DNA of 27,437 nt from Gnetum montanum (taxonomy: Eukaryota > Streptophyta > Gnetopsida > Gnetales > Gnetaceae), in assembly GCA_015680685.1 (NCBI GenBank), contig MNCI01018250.1:182900-210336 (forward strand), in the 5' to 3' direction. Position numbers and translations under genes: made by a program. The notes under the pieces are model-generated. The model was not told where the DNA came from. It ran no database searches and was given only the letters and a program-made list of their open reading frames with translations. Positions 1-9,572 of the stretch are shown here, in pieces. Each line of letters begins with the position of its first letter. The first letter of the stretch is position 1.

Positions 1-1870
1 TAGTATAAGTAAGGAGATGAGATTTTTTTTGGCAACATGTTTATTATTTTTATAATCAATTACCCTTTATAGTATCCTTTGGATGATGAAGAATTTTGAA
101 AAATTTATACATAATTTAGAGTGTACCCCTTTCCCACGACTAAGTTGAACACTTTGGGTTCAAGTAGGTTCAATCGAAATGAGAATTGGAGCGCTAGCGA
201 GCGAGTTATGGCTGGTAGACCAAGAGCTGCGTGAGTCATAAGTCATAGAAAAAAATTTGAAAAACTCCCCCTATGTGAATAGTTGAGAATAATGTTGACG
301 TGCGTGGGGGGGGGGGGGGGGNCTAAACTCAAAAATGAAGGACTTGAGGTCAGTGTAAAAGGTCCAGGGTAATATTAAATAGTCTTGAAGGCACAAAAAG
401 TATAATGGTGTAGAATTTGGTAATGAAATGCATGAGTCGGATGAGGATAAAGGACATGTTTTGGTACATAGGAACGTTTGAACTAGAAGGATGATGAGGG
501 AAAGAGTATTGTAATACTTGGAGGGTATAAAATGATGTGATGGTGATGTGTTACAAGTGCAAATTACAAAAGTCACGCAAGTGGATCTTCCCCAAAGCAA
601 GTTCCAACCTATAATGCCCTTGCGTAACCACACCTCACAATGTCCATAGGCACTAGAAGGGTTTAGTGTAATCTACACAGATGCAACAAAACACACACAT
701 GTAGATACCACTACGATGAGGTTGGAATTCCATGCTACCCAAGACACAAGTCACAATTACCAGAACAGTGAGGTGAGGCAAATTATAGAAGGGATTGCAA
801 AGCTTGGGACATGAGGTAACTGGCCTAGGGCACAATGGATCCTCCGTGTAAGGCATGATTAATGTGTCATTAACCTACTGCTCAAAAATTAGGACCAAGT
901 CCATTCCTCTAATCAGTGACATCACATTATTTTATCCCAATGATAGACAACAATGAGAGCATCATGACAACAAGGTGTACGATCACTTGGAATTTGATAC
1001 AAGGGAGGAGTGATTCTTGCTTTGTGGCACTTTTGGGTTTTTTTTCTTTTTTCTTTGATGAAATGCTTAATCTAGAGAAGCCGCCTACCCTCAGGCATGG
1101 GTACATGTCTTTCTAGTGGGACCCCCTAGAATAGCATTGGGTTTCTTTATTGAGTACCTTTTTATTACTCTTACTCCCATTTTCTGTTAGATATACAAGG
1201 ATCTTAGTACAACCAGGCTGCATGATAGCTCCCACAAATGTTACCAAAGAGAATCCACAAGTCCCCTTGATGTCACACCCTAGCCATTCCTACTTAGTCC
1301 ATCCTTCTTCACGTTGGGTATAATGAACATAAGATTATTTTAAGTTTTAATGATTAGGAATATCATTGTACCTAGGGTAGAACCTCTTATTATCAGAATG
1401 GGTGGATGGATGTTTTGGGCTTGCTATTCAAATAATTAGTCACTTGAGACTTGATAGCATAGAACAACACCTCAACCAATGAGTCACATGAGTGTTTTAT
1501 TCGTAGATGATATTACTCATAAAAAGATAAAAAGACAAAACAATAAATTGAAAGATGAAAAATTGGAAAACAAAAAATTGTAAAATTAAAGAAAAGGAAA
1601 ACATTTATTAATTTTGCTATTGTTAGAATGGGGGATGCCCCCCATAACTAAATGGTTGAGCATAGCTAGAATTAATAAATGGAAGGTTGGGGTCCTTGCA
1701 TGTTGGAAATATTGGGACCCAGTTGTACTTGCCCCATTGGGATTCACACACTTAATTAGAGTTGACATAGTAGGGCAAGTTATAAGATGTGGTTTATTTA
1801 TAACGAGTTGACCCACTATGGCACTTGCGACCATACAATGGTATGCAAGGATCAACATGTCTCCCCATTA
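1..1870 (-). repeat. Noncoding cassette of a gypsy element, copy 1
   Basis: This is the internal region downstream of gag in a minus-strand gypsy element. It aligns by eye over its whole length with 25560-27437, and parts of it align with 5900-7300. Shared landmarks include the block around 540-640, the block around 950-1130 and the PPT-like motif at 1629-1651. Only short scattered ORFs occur and they are not conserved between copies, so I treat it as noncoding. The left end runs off the window. Its function is unknown; in other plant gypsy elements this position holds pol or an untranslated spacer. Confidence 0.75.
307..322. other. Poly-G run ending in a single N
   Basis: A run of G is followed by one undetermined base. 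The paralogous stretch at 25850-25975 has only a short G run, followed by roughly 100 bp carrying a TATA-like sequence and two GATATCGC palindromes. None of that is present here. The N therefore probably marks lost or collapsed sequence rather than one unknown base. Confidence 0.6.
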
Positions 1871-1918
1871 GGCAATATTCATTGGGCCCCATGGTTGTTG
1901 GAGTATTGAGTGATGGCC

Positions 1919-3590
1919 CTAATAAGGTAACATGAGGCATTGAGTTCGAAGAGGAAGATGCATCACAGTGTTGGACTTGTGCTGAGTTGGCGAATGTAGT
2001 GGTTTCTGAACTATGGTGTCCCTTTCTACGATCATGTCTAAAGAAGGGATGCCTATGATGTCGTGGAGGATTCCCACTGCTATTGACAGTAGAAGCACAA
2101 GTAACATTTGTGGGTTGATGTTGTGGTGCAAATCCTTCGGGTACAATTGGTGGCGATGTAGAAAGAGGTGAAGGATGAGAATTTTGAAATTGAGGAGAGG
2201 TGTAAGGTATCCAAGGTGGTGGTCCTGTTGGTGAGGATATAGGTTGATAGTATTGAGGAGAATAATAATAATGTGGTGAGATAGAAGATGTTGACCCAGT
2301 TGGGAAAACAAGATGTTGAACTTGATAAGCACTTAGGTTTGGATGGTATGAAGGGTGTAACCAGTTTGGGGATGGCCTCCCCCAGGACTGGGATTGTTGC
2401 CACTATGATTGAACATAGTATTTCTACACAAACTCTAGATGTAACATTCTTCCCCAATGCTCATGTAAATGTGACACGATTGGGCATTGGCCCTTGGGGT
2501 AATCATACAAGCAAATGTTACATTGATACGTATGATTGGCAGTTAAGTTCGTATTCTCTTCAACCCTTCTTTCCAATTATCTAAAGGTGTTTGGTCCTAT
2601 TTCTTAGGTTTTCATAATTCCACCTCTAATAGCGTTGGCATATTCTCCACATTTTTCATGCATCCATTCCATCATCTTATTGATCTTTGCCTCAATTTCA
2701 TCTAATGATTGTAGCATTGGCAAAGATGATTCCTGCCCCTTGGGGTGAGTTGATTTCCCCTCTTCATTATCATGGGTCCTTGTTGATTTAAGGTTTTGGG
2801 CCTATTGAGATTTTTCAACATTCTCCCACTTAGCCATTTCTCCTTCTTCTTTTGCTACCCGATTAATAAGCTCTTGGACTTGATGGGTTCAAAGTTCATA
2901 TAGTTGACCTCAAGCATACATCCCTAGGGTCTCCCTTCTTTCATTATGGAGCCTATCTATGATATGGTACGTTAGCCTTTCCTTAGAGAACCCATGGCTT
3001 GGGCAATTGTTTAACAGTGCATAATATCTTTCTAAGGCCATGTCCAAGGGTTCATGTTGTGCTTGTTTCCACTCTTGGATTTTTCTCCTTAAGGCTAACA
3101 CTCTTGCATAGGTTTGATATCTTTCATTAAATAGTTCTACCATTGTCAGCCAACGTCAAATTGATTTTGGTTTTAACGAGCTATACCTTACTTTTGCTTG
3201 GCCAATAAGTGTTGTAGGAAAGAGCTTAAGTTTTTGGCATCCATTATCAATATTTTTTTATACATAAGAATCATGGAAGGCTTGTAGATGATGTTGTGGA
3301 TCTAAATCATAGCCTCCTAAAAATTGAGGAAAGTTATTTAAGTCAAGCCTAGGTAGATAGCTTTCCTTACAATGCCTGCAAGATATTCAAACAGCCTCTT
3401 GTATTTGCATTAGGCTTGTAGTGGCCAATAGGGGTTCATTGTGTTATGCATTTGTGAGTTGGAATGATGTTGTTTGCATTTATGCTCATAGGAGACCCCT
3501 ACATAAAATTGGGTACTCCAAACTTCATCTTCATCTCCAATGAATTGCCTCAATAGTTGTTGCGTTATCATAGTTTTGTGAGAGAGACAT
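1919..3590 (-). pseudogene. gag: Gypsy Gag (Athila/Tat-like), degenerate
   Basis: Gag packages element RNA into cytoplasmic virus-like particles. The ATG at 3590 opens MSLSQNYDNATT and then loses frame. The best-preserved core is 2910-3143, part of the Retrotrans_gag domain, with FNERYQTYARV, an LRRKIQEWKQ stretch and NCPSHGFSKERLTYHIIDRL. This resembles the ERF..LL..CPHHG region of Athila Gag. The proline/serine/tyrosine-rich C-terminal part reads in one frame from about 2390 to 1919, including FPTGSTSSISPHYYYSPQYY, and matches the C-terminal part of the plus-strand gag near 13200. Several frameshifts and stops break the gene, and the protease that should follow is missing at 1919. The PBS and LTR lie immediately upstream. 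Confidence 0.8.
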
Positions 3591-3708
3591 TGTTGTGGGT
3601 GGTGTGTGATATAATTGAATTGAATTTAATTTCTTTTCTAAAGGATATATCATTAATACTCGTTATAGCAATCTTGTATGATATAACTAATCTAAATAAC
3701 TAACACTA

Positions 3709-3727
3709 TCCCCAGCAACGATGCCAA
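3709..3727 (-). other. Primer-binding site, tRNA-Asp type
   Basis: On the minus strand this reads TTGGCATCGTTGCTGGGGA, directly after the LTR terminal CA. It is close to the complement of the plant tRNA-Asp 3' end, TGGCGCCGTTGCCGGGGA, the PBS usual for Athila/Tat elements. The differences are mainly transitions at former CpG positions. The second copy is at 11744-11762. Confidence 0.85.
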
Positions 3728-4325
3728 TGATAAGTGGCAAGGTACCCCCTACACTCAACCATACGAATACAAGTATTTCACGCACAATCTAGTTGAACTC
3801 TGCAGATGGGCTAGTTGTGATATCTGGATAGTTACTCATTGATCACAGTCCACTATCTTCCCACTTGGACTAGTATATGCTTTGTCATGTATGGTTTAGT
3901 CCAAAGTAAGGTGTATGATGTGGTTTCTAACCTAGTGCTACTCCTAGAGGCAATGGAAAATCACTTTAATTAAGCTAGGAGAAAAAGGGGGAGATAGCTA
4001 AGCTAGCCTAAGTGCAATGAGCATCCATTCCTTAATCATCTGTACACATCTTGGACCTTATGCATGACTACCACTGGGATTATCAAGCGCATGGCCTAGG
4101 TACGCTACTAGAATACCAAGTAGTCACACTTGAATGCTCGTGATTAAGTTGTACTCATTCTGCATTTAAGGAGTTTAGGGTGAAGAGATATTAACTACGA
4201 AAGCAATAAATAACAATAACAAATAAATAATTAAACTAAGTGAATGCTGCAATGATGCAATAATCTTGATCTTTATTTCNGCGTACCCGATATCATGGGT
4301 CCTATATCAAGGATCCAATATTGAA
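3728..4325 (-). repeat. 5' LTR of minus-strand gypsy element 1, truncated
   Basis: The element-sense 3' edge ends in CACTTATCA next to the PBS. The body matches the 16238-17199 LTR read in reverse, for example around 3850-3905. By comparison with that 962-bp LTR, about 200 bp including the TATA box are missing at the N at 4280, and the U3 beginning is missing beyond about 4325. There the sequence changes abruptly to plus-strand gag. The right boundary is approximate. Confidence 0.7.
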
Positions 4326-4657
4326 GCCTACTAAATCATGATTCATCAAAACCTATGCTACAACATCCAACCTAAGAAAATAAATCCAAGGATGGAAGCA
4401 AGAAAATTAGAAACGCTTGGATGTGGCCTTGGATAAATACTATTTGCTACTACATAGATGTCTTGGTCATGATTTCTCTCAAAAAGAGCAACTTTTCCAC
4501 ATCATAGATGGGCTTTGTAATGAAACAAGGGAGAACCTTGGGATTTATGCCTAAGGTTAGTTATATAAATTGAAAGTCCATTAGATACAAAGGCTAATTG
4601 AGTGGGTGGCAAAAGAAGAAGGAGAGCTATGTAAATGAGAGAATGTAAAGGAAAATA
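4325..4657 (+). pseudogene. gag: Gag fragment of the older plus-strand gypsy element, left half
   Basis: With one or two frame corrections the plus strand reads LRK*IQGWKQEN, then LDVALDKYYLLLHRCLGHDF, FHIIDGLCNETRENLGIYA and LIEWVAKEEGELCK. These align with the gag core at 2910-3143 and with the gag of the nested element. The reading runs to the ACTGG at 4658-4662, stops at the nested LTR and resumes after 12553. The upstream half of this gag, its PBS and its 5' LTR are absent; the left side abuts a minus-oriented LTR instead. Confidence 0.75.
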
Positions 4658-4662
4658 ACTGG

Positions 4663-5458
4663 TGATGAGTAGCAAGGTACCCCTACACTCAACCATACGA
4701 ATACGAGCGTGCACGCATGATCCGGTCGAACTGCAAGGACTAATTGCTTACGCACCCTAATGGAACACTTAAGGTTAATCAATCACTGTCTTCCCAAACT
4801 CACTTGTATTGTCATGGTTGTATGGTTAAGTGAGTTTGAGGTATGTGATTTTTATGTCTTTTATCTTTTTAACGCCTATGCTAAGAGGTGAAGGGTAAAG
4901 AGACTAAGTAACTAACTTTCACTAACTAAGCTTTAATTGTCCTAGCATCAGTATCTATTCCCACTTGTCCTACACACCCTAAACTAGTGCAACGCTACTG
5001 GGATTACCAAACGCTATTCGTTACTGGGTTACCAAGCGTAGCACATGTGCTTGAAGTGGTCGTACTAAATGCACTTAGCTAGGAGAGTTGAGGATTGAGA
5101 GAGATTAATTATCTAAGAAATAATTTAAATATTTAATAGTAATTAAATCCTATTTAGCTTAGTCCATGCACTGCAAGGTTTATCAAAAATTTTGTTTCCA
5201 TACACAAATGTGTGCTTAAGTACAATTTGCTCGAATAAAGATTCGTTCACTTTGAGACTCCTACTGCGGGCACACGGAAATTATTCTATCTCTAGAATGG
5301 CAAAACTACTAGAGTTTAGCGAAGGGTTTAGATCTAGATTTTGAAACAAGGGAAAGCTGCCTCTTATTTATAGAACTGGCGACGGGCTTCGATATCATGT
5401 ACGTGATAATGCGGGGGTAGACGTGATATCGCGGCTGATGCGATATCGCGTCTCATCA
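4663..5458 (-). repeat. 3' LTR of the nested gypsy element
   Basis: A 796-bp LTR with TG...CA ends; in element sense it starts TGATGAGACGCGATATCGC and ends CTACTCATCA. U3 carries GATATCGC palindromes at 5440-5449 and 5423-5432, followed by a TATA box at 5363-5372. It pairs with 11763-12548. No PBS borders it and a PPT does, which fixes it as the 3' copy. Confidence 0.9.
5363..5372 (-). promoter_or_regulatory. LTR TATA box
   Basis: Minus-strand TATAAATAAG, followed by AGG as in the other LTRs of this family (9321, 12477). It lies about 50-80 bp downstream of the GATATCGC palindromes in U3. It is likely the core promoter for element RNA. Confidence 0.7.
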
Positions 5459-5470
5459 TACCCCCATGAC
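5459..5470 (-). other. Polypurine tract next to the 3' LTR
   Basis: On the minus strand GTCATGGGGGTA runs directly into the LTR start TGATGAG. This is where plus-strand DNA synthesis is primed in LTR elements. The equivalent in the plus-strand element (before 16238) is decayed to AATCATGCTGGTA. Confidence 0.7.
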
Positions 5471-5622
5471 TAAATGAAAACTCGTCCTTGAGTTCCTTAC
5501 AAAATATTAGGAAGGTATGGGATTATTGACTTGAATGACACTAATGGTAGATGGGGTGACATGTGAATGGATCATCATTACCATATATGATAAAATAGTG
5601 TTCATGACAACAAGAGTGAACA

Positions 5623-5883
5623 CTATACACATTTGACATCCAGCCTTATTTGGTAGTTGAGAGAGAAGAGAGAAGAGAGAGAGAAAAGAGGAAATCTACT
5701 GCTACCAATGCCAAGATTGCACCTTTCATTGTCCATCCATAAGTGCATCATCAATCTTGTTCCTTGCATAACTGCTTCAACACCAGTCCATTCCAAGTGT
5801 TCCCTCCAGATCCAATCCGTTATTGTATGATTGTCATCTGCACACACAACACAGTCTGATATTAGCAAAGGTAAATGAATCAC
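5623..5883 (-). CDS. Unrecognised short ORF in the accessory-gene slot
   Basis: An 86-codon open frame lies between the cassette and the 3' LTR, where element 23869-27437 carries its accessory ORF. The first part has a coding-like composition with CVVCADDNHTITDWIWREH and LEWTGVEAVMQGTRLMMHL; the last part is encoded by a CT-rich microsatellite. A splice-acceptor-like GTGTGTGCAG ends at 5838, directly before an ATG at 5837, but that ATG frame closes after five codons. It could be a captured host exon or chance. I do not recognise the product. Confidence 0.25.
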   Translation of the reverse strand: MIHLPLLISDCVVCADDNHTITDWIWREHLEWTGVEAVMQGTRLMMHLWMDNERCNLGIGSSRFPLFSLSSLFSLNYQIRLDVKCV

Positions 5884-7457
5884 AATGCATTTAATACCTT
5901 GCCCATTATTGTGATATGGCTAATGTGGATCCGGATCTATAATATTGGTGACTACCCAAGGTGTAGGGGTTAGGGGAAAATTGAAAAAATTGGACCAAGA
6001 CCCCCATGATTGAGAGCAAACCTCCGGTAGCAAGAGAATGGAAAAAGGTAAGGAATAAGAAAGATGGAGAAAAAGAAACAATGGTAACATTGATAAAATG
6101 GATGTCAAAGATGGAGATGAACAAAATAAATGATGATTGTGGAAATGTTTAAGGGAAAGAAATTAATGGGTGCACCAAATAGAAATGCCAGTGGATCCTC
6201 TCCAAACCAAGCTCATGCCCTTAATGCCCTAACAATCCCACATTCAAAGAGTCTGTAGGCTCTAGAAATGTCATTTGAAAGAAAGAGTTAAAGTCTTAAC
6301 CACAAGAATTTACCAAAAAGAAAACAATGATTCAACCATAATATGGACTATTGATACAACTGGCAATGAGGTTATATATGGAGAAAGAATGATGGGAAGG
6401 AGAGAGTTGAATGGAATCTCAAGAACAAGGTGGTGTACAACCCCTTGTGTGTTAATGGTTAATGTGACTTAGTAGATCTCATTCCAAATCTAGCCTCAAA
6501 CAGTCCACATCCAGTGACTTCGCATTAATACATTTGGCCCATCCATCCACTTGAAGTAACAAGAATGCTTCCACCAAAGAGCCACCACCATTCCAACGAA
6601 ACAAAAGAGTAGAAAGTAGGGAGCGAGAAGGGCCTTAGTTAGAGGGAACATTTTTATTTAGTTCCATAACCAGTGCTTGTAGCCTAGATGATTATTTTGT
6701 CTAAGGTGTGTGCTTTGAATTCTCATTATTTTTTTTGTATTTTTGCGTGAGAACCACACCATGCAAAGACTTATTATTTTTATTTGCTTAGCTTTCCGAT
6801 AATGTGGCAATGTCGAAACGGTAAGAAAACTCAAGAAGAAAACATCCAAACACCCAAGAGAATGGCCAGCACAAGTGCATCAATCCCCTTGAAGTCACAC
6901 CCTTTTCAATCCTTGAGTCCTTCCAGACTTTGAGAAATTCCCAGTCACTGATTCGTTGATAATTCTTATTATTGAAAAAGGGACTATACAGATCCAAGCC
7001 AAGAGAGACTATAAAAATTCATGGATGTATGGGTGACGTGGACCCATTGCCTGTTATATCAAAAAGAACCATACCTTAGTATCAACATCATAATTGAAAG
7101 GTAAAAACCAAACATTAGCAATTAATAAAATACAGTTCATACCATCTTCGAAGCACTTATTAGGTGACAAAATTAAAAAAAATAGAAATAAATAAACATA
7201 CAAAGAAATGAAAGAATATAAATGATGTTGTAAAAGAAAAATAAGAAAATTTAAATAAATTTGTAAAACAAAAATGTGTAAAAAAAAATTAAAAAGAAAC
7301 TGAGGGCCTCAAATGATCAGCATAGGTGGCCATCTCCCCCATGACTAAATTGAAAGGGAGAGATCCGAAAGAATGAGTGCTTGTTTGAATTTCTTAGAAG
7401 TGTCCAACTTCTCCCAATTGATGTTTTCAGATTGAGGGTTGGAAGTTGGCGATGCTC
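5884..7457 (-). repeat. Noncoding cassette of the nested element
   Basis: This region lies between the protease and the accessory slot. Blocks at 6180-6270 and 6870-6920 match copy 1 (560-660 and 1250-1300) and the right-end copy. The stretch 6600-6780 also matches 14590-14870. PPT-like motifs occur at 5999-6015 and 7331-7353. The part 7030-7310 is A-rich and without recognisable content. No gypsy RT, RNase H or integrase motif is visible in any frame. Confidence 0.7.
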
Positions 7458-8546
7458 TCATTTCAGTGTATCTATGCTTTCGACGTGGCCGCAAGTTGGT
7501 CCCCGAGTTAGTTCCATGCACGTTGATGAGTTGCTCTCTTGATTAGCTCTCAACGACTGGGTGTTTTCTTGTTTTGTGGTTGCTACATATAGGTACTTAT
7601 GTATGTTAACTTTTTGGGCACACCTATTGTATGTATGAAATGCTAAACATTCCTGTACGTCATCACCCTTTGTATCACTGTATGTGATGCATGGAACCTT
7701 CTTCTTCTCGATCTTCCCATAAATGTTTTCCTTAGATATTTCTAGGGAAAGATCGTGGATTGCTAGGCATGCATTTATGGTACTTAGCCATGCCCTTCCC
7801 ATTATTATTGGGAAGTCCCCTTTGTCATTGTTTACTTGGATCACTAGGAAATCAGCTAGGTATGACCAACCACACACAGTGGTAATGATGTCCTCCACTA
7901 GTCCCAAGGGAATGGTGATGGACTGGTCAACCAACTCTAAGCGAATATTGCTCTTCTTTAGTGGACGTAGGTTCCAGGCTTTATACATTTCTTGTGATAT
8001 TAAGTTAACTCCAGAACATGAGTCAAGAAGAGCTTTACGTGGTTCATTCCCAACGACTTGGAGATAAATTAAGGGACTTCCAGGACCATAGAATTTCCTG
8101 GGAAGGTGGCCCACCTTAATCCAGTCAGTGATGGTATGTGTTAACATAATTGTGTGCGTTGAGCTCTGTTCTTGGTTTGAAGGGAGCTCCGAAGCCTTAT
8201 TTGTTGGAGGAGCGTTCACAGACTCAACTGCTTGTGGTTGTGAGAGCTTGTTTGGGATTTTGGTTCTAAAGAAAGGTCTTCTCTTTGTGTGGTTGTTAGA
8301 ACTAGTAGTGGGTTGAAGGTTTACAACTCTTGTAGCATTATGTTGATGCAGTTGAGTGGGGAGTTCCCCTTGCATTGCTGGAGCAGGTGGTAACGGAGCT
8401 ATTGGTGTGAGAGATGCGGATGGGTTTGGAGGATGGTATGCGTGTGGTGTGTCTCTCCCAGGAGAAAGAGTCCTATAATACTCCTGAGCTTGGTAGTGAC
8501 ATGGTGGTGTCACACGACCAACAAAGTCATGTAGAGAGATTGGCTG
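7458..8546 (-). CDS. Gypsy retropepsin-like aspartic protease with C-terminal tail
   Basis: The protease cleaves Gag polyprotein during particle maturation. The frame stays open for about 360 codons and is in phase with gag upstream, separated from it by one TAG at 8547-8549. The first ~130 codons are a proline-rich linker. The protease core shows KALLDSCSGVNLISQEMYKA, where the catalytic Asp is kept but the usual DTGAS or DLGAS has become DSCSG. FPIIMGRAWLSTINACLAI follows at the expected spacing for the second conserved block (ILGRPFLATA in relatives). About 90 further codons follow and also survive in the plus-strand element at 13640-14097. No RT follows before the frame ends at 7458. The altered active-site triplet suggests loss of activity. 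Confidence 0.8.
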   Translation of the reverse strand, partial: QPISLHDFVGRVTPPCHYQAQEYYRTLSPGRDTPHAYHPPNPSASLTPIAPLPPAPAMQGELPTQLHQHNATRVVNLQPTTSSNNHTKRRPFFRTKIPNKLSQPQAVESVNAPPTNKASELPSNQEQSSTHTIMLTHTITDWIKVGHLPRKFYGPGSPLIYLQVVGNEPRKALLDSCSGVNLISQEMYKAWNLRPLKKSNIRLELVDQSITIPLGLVEDIITTVCGWSYLADFLVIQVNNDKGDFPIIMGRAWLSTINACLAIHDLSLEISKENIYGKIEKKKVPCITYSDTKGDDVQECLAFHTYNRCAQKVNIHKYLYVATTKQENTQSLRANQESNSSTCMELTRGPTCGHVESIDTLK

Positions 8547-9218
8547 CTACATGTAGTAGCCATATGGATCTAGTTGCCGGTAAGGGTATTGTTGTCTTGA
8601 CGGTGGCATCCCCCATGAATGTGGGTATTGCCATTGCTGGTGTTGCTTAAGAGGTTGTGGCAAAGTTCCACTTGGATAATACGTTAAGGGTTGGTGGAAC
8701 TGCCTTGGGTTACCTTGAGGATAAGGTAACCGATGTGGTGCTTGCCATTTGTTAAGTCTTGGGTTGAGTGCATACACCCTAGACTCTTGTAGATGTGAGA
8801 TTATTGGGCAACATCCCTTAGGATGATCATATTGGCATATCTCACATCCACCATCATTATCTATATCTGAATCTACAACCTCTTTAGTGATAGCCATTTT
8901 ACCCTTACCTTTGTTATGTTCATGGTCCAAATCCCTCTTCTTTTTCTTATCATGATCACTACTTTGCTCCTTAGACTCCTCTACGATTTTTAAAATAGTT
9001 TCAAATCTACTATCTAAGGAGTCCCACATCTAATCCACCTTAGCCAACACTTTTGTTGTTAATTTCTGAAGCGGCAAGGTTTTCCTACTCACCAACTCTT
9101 CAAGTGGTGACTCATCCTCCTCCTCACAGAATCTCACTTCCCTCTTTCAGAGGGAAGGATCATGGTTATACTCTTCTATACTTTCTCTCTTACATAGCTC
9201 TCCTTCTTCCTTAGCTAT
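8547..9218 (-). pseudogene. gag: C-terminal half of gypsy Gag, nested element
   Basis: The reading resumes immediately after the solo LTR with AKEEGELCK, acidic EEEDESPLEELVS, MWDSLDSRFETILKIVEES and a charged Lys/Asp region. A knuckle-like CEICQYDHPKGC follows, similar to the CDICGGDH..C motif of related plant Gags. The end is proline/tyrosine/glutamine-rich and closes YGYYM-stop at 8547. There are in-frame stops after EEYNHDPSL and after TTKVLAKVD. The same order is seen in the plus-strand gag at 12638-13180. The frame continues past the stop straight into the protease. Confidence 0.8.
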
Positions 9219-9243
9219 TGATGAGACGCAACCTACATGTGCC

Positions 9244-9304
9244 GCGATATCGCATCCCATGCGATATCGCGTATGCGATATCGCGTCTTCCCGTGCGATA
9301 TCGC
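9244..9304 (+). promoter_or_regulatory. Four-copy GCGATATCGC palindrome array in U3
   Basis: Perfect 10-bp palindromes GCGATATCGC start at 9244, 9261, 9275 and 9295, ending 17 bp before the TATA box. The same motif occurs at equivalent places in the other LTRs of the family. The position suggests a U3 enhancer or a protein-binding site; the binding factor is unknown. Confidence 0.6.
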
Positions 9305-9320
9305 GGTCCGCCGCCATATC

Positions 9321-9330
9321 TATAAATAAG
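9321..9330 (+). promoter_or_regulatory. TATA box of the solo LTR
   Basis: CTATAAATAAGAGG, 17 bp after the last palindrome. A possible poly(A) signal AATAAA is at 9495-9500. This promoter would transcribe rightward, antisense to the surrounding minus-strand gag remnant on that side. Confidence 0.65.
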
Positions 9331-9572
9331 AGGTGACACTCCCTTCATTCCCCAATCCTGGCTAGAAGTAGCGAAGCTCTGGCAGATTGATCACTCCAGA
9401 GTTAGAATTTTTCCCATGTGCCCGCAGTAGGAGTCCTAGAGTGAACGGCTCTTTATTCGAGCAGCTTGTAACCTGAACCCAAGTTGTGTACAGAAATAAA
9501 GACAAACTTGATTGGATAAACCTTGCATTACATGGTTTTATTGTTGTTTATTTACTGCTTTCCTAGTGCGCA

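Noticed and set aside
271-633. 120-codon minus-strand ORF in the left cassette
   Set aside because: It crosses the poly-G run and the N, encodes a low-complexity proline stretch, and is not conserved in the paralogous cassette at 25850-26290.
916-1116. 66-codon plus-strand ORF that also appears in the right-hand copy (26512-26781)
   Set aside because: The similarity follows from the DNA repeat. The two ORFs differ in start and frame composition, include T-run Phe stretches and resemble no known protein.
3709-3727. Possible tRNA-Asp gene fragment
   Set aside because: Only the 3' terminal complement is present, next to the LTR end. This is a primer-binding site; no cloverleaf surrounds it.
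7723-8067. 114-codon plus-strand ORF opposite the protease
   Set aside because: It is an antisense shadow of the protease frame, whose sense strand shows clear protease motifs.
9244-9304. CRISPR-like short regular repeat array
   Set aside because: The repeats are 10-bp palindromes with irregular 4-10 bp spacing inside a plant LTR promoter. No CRISPR features are present.
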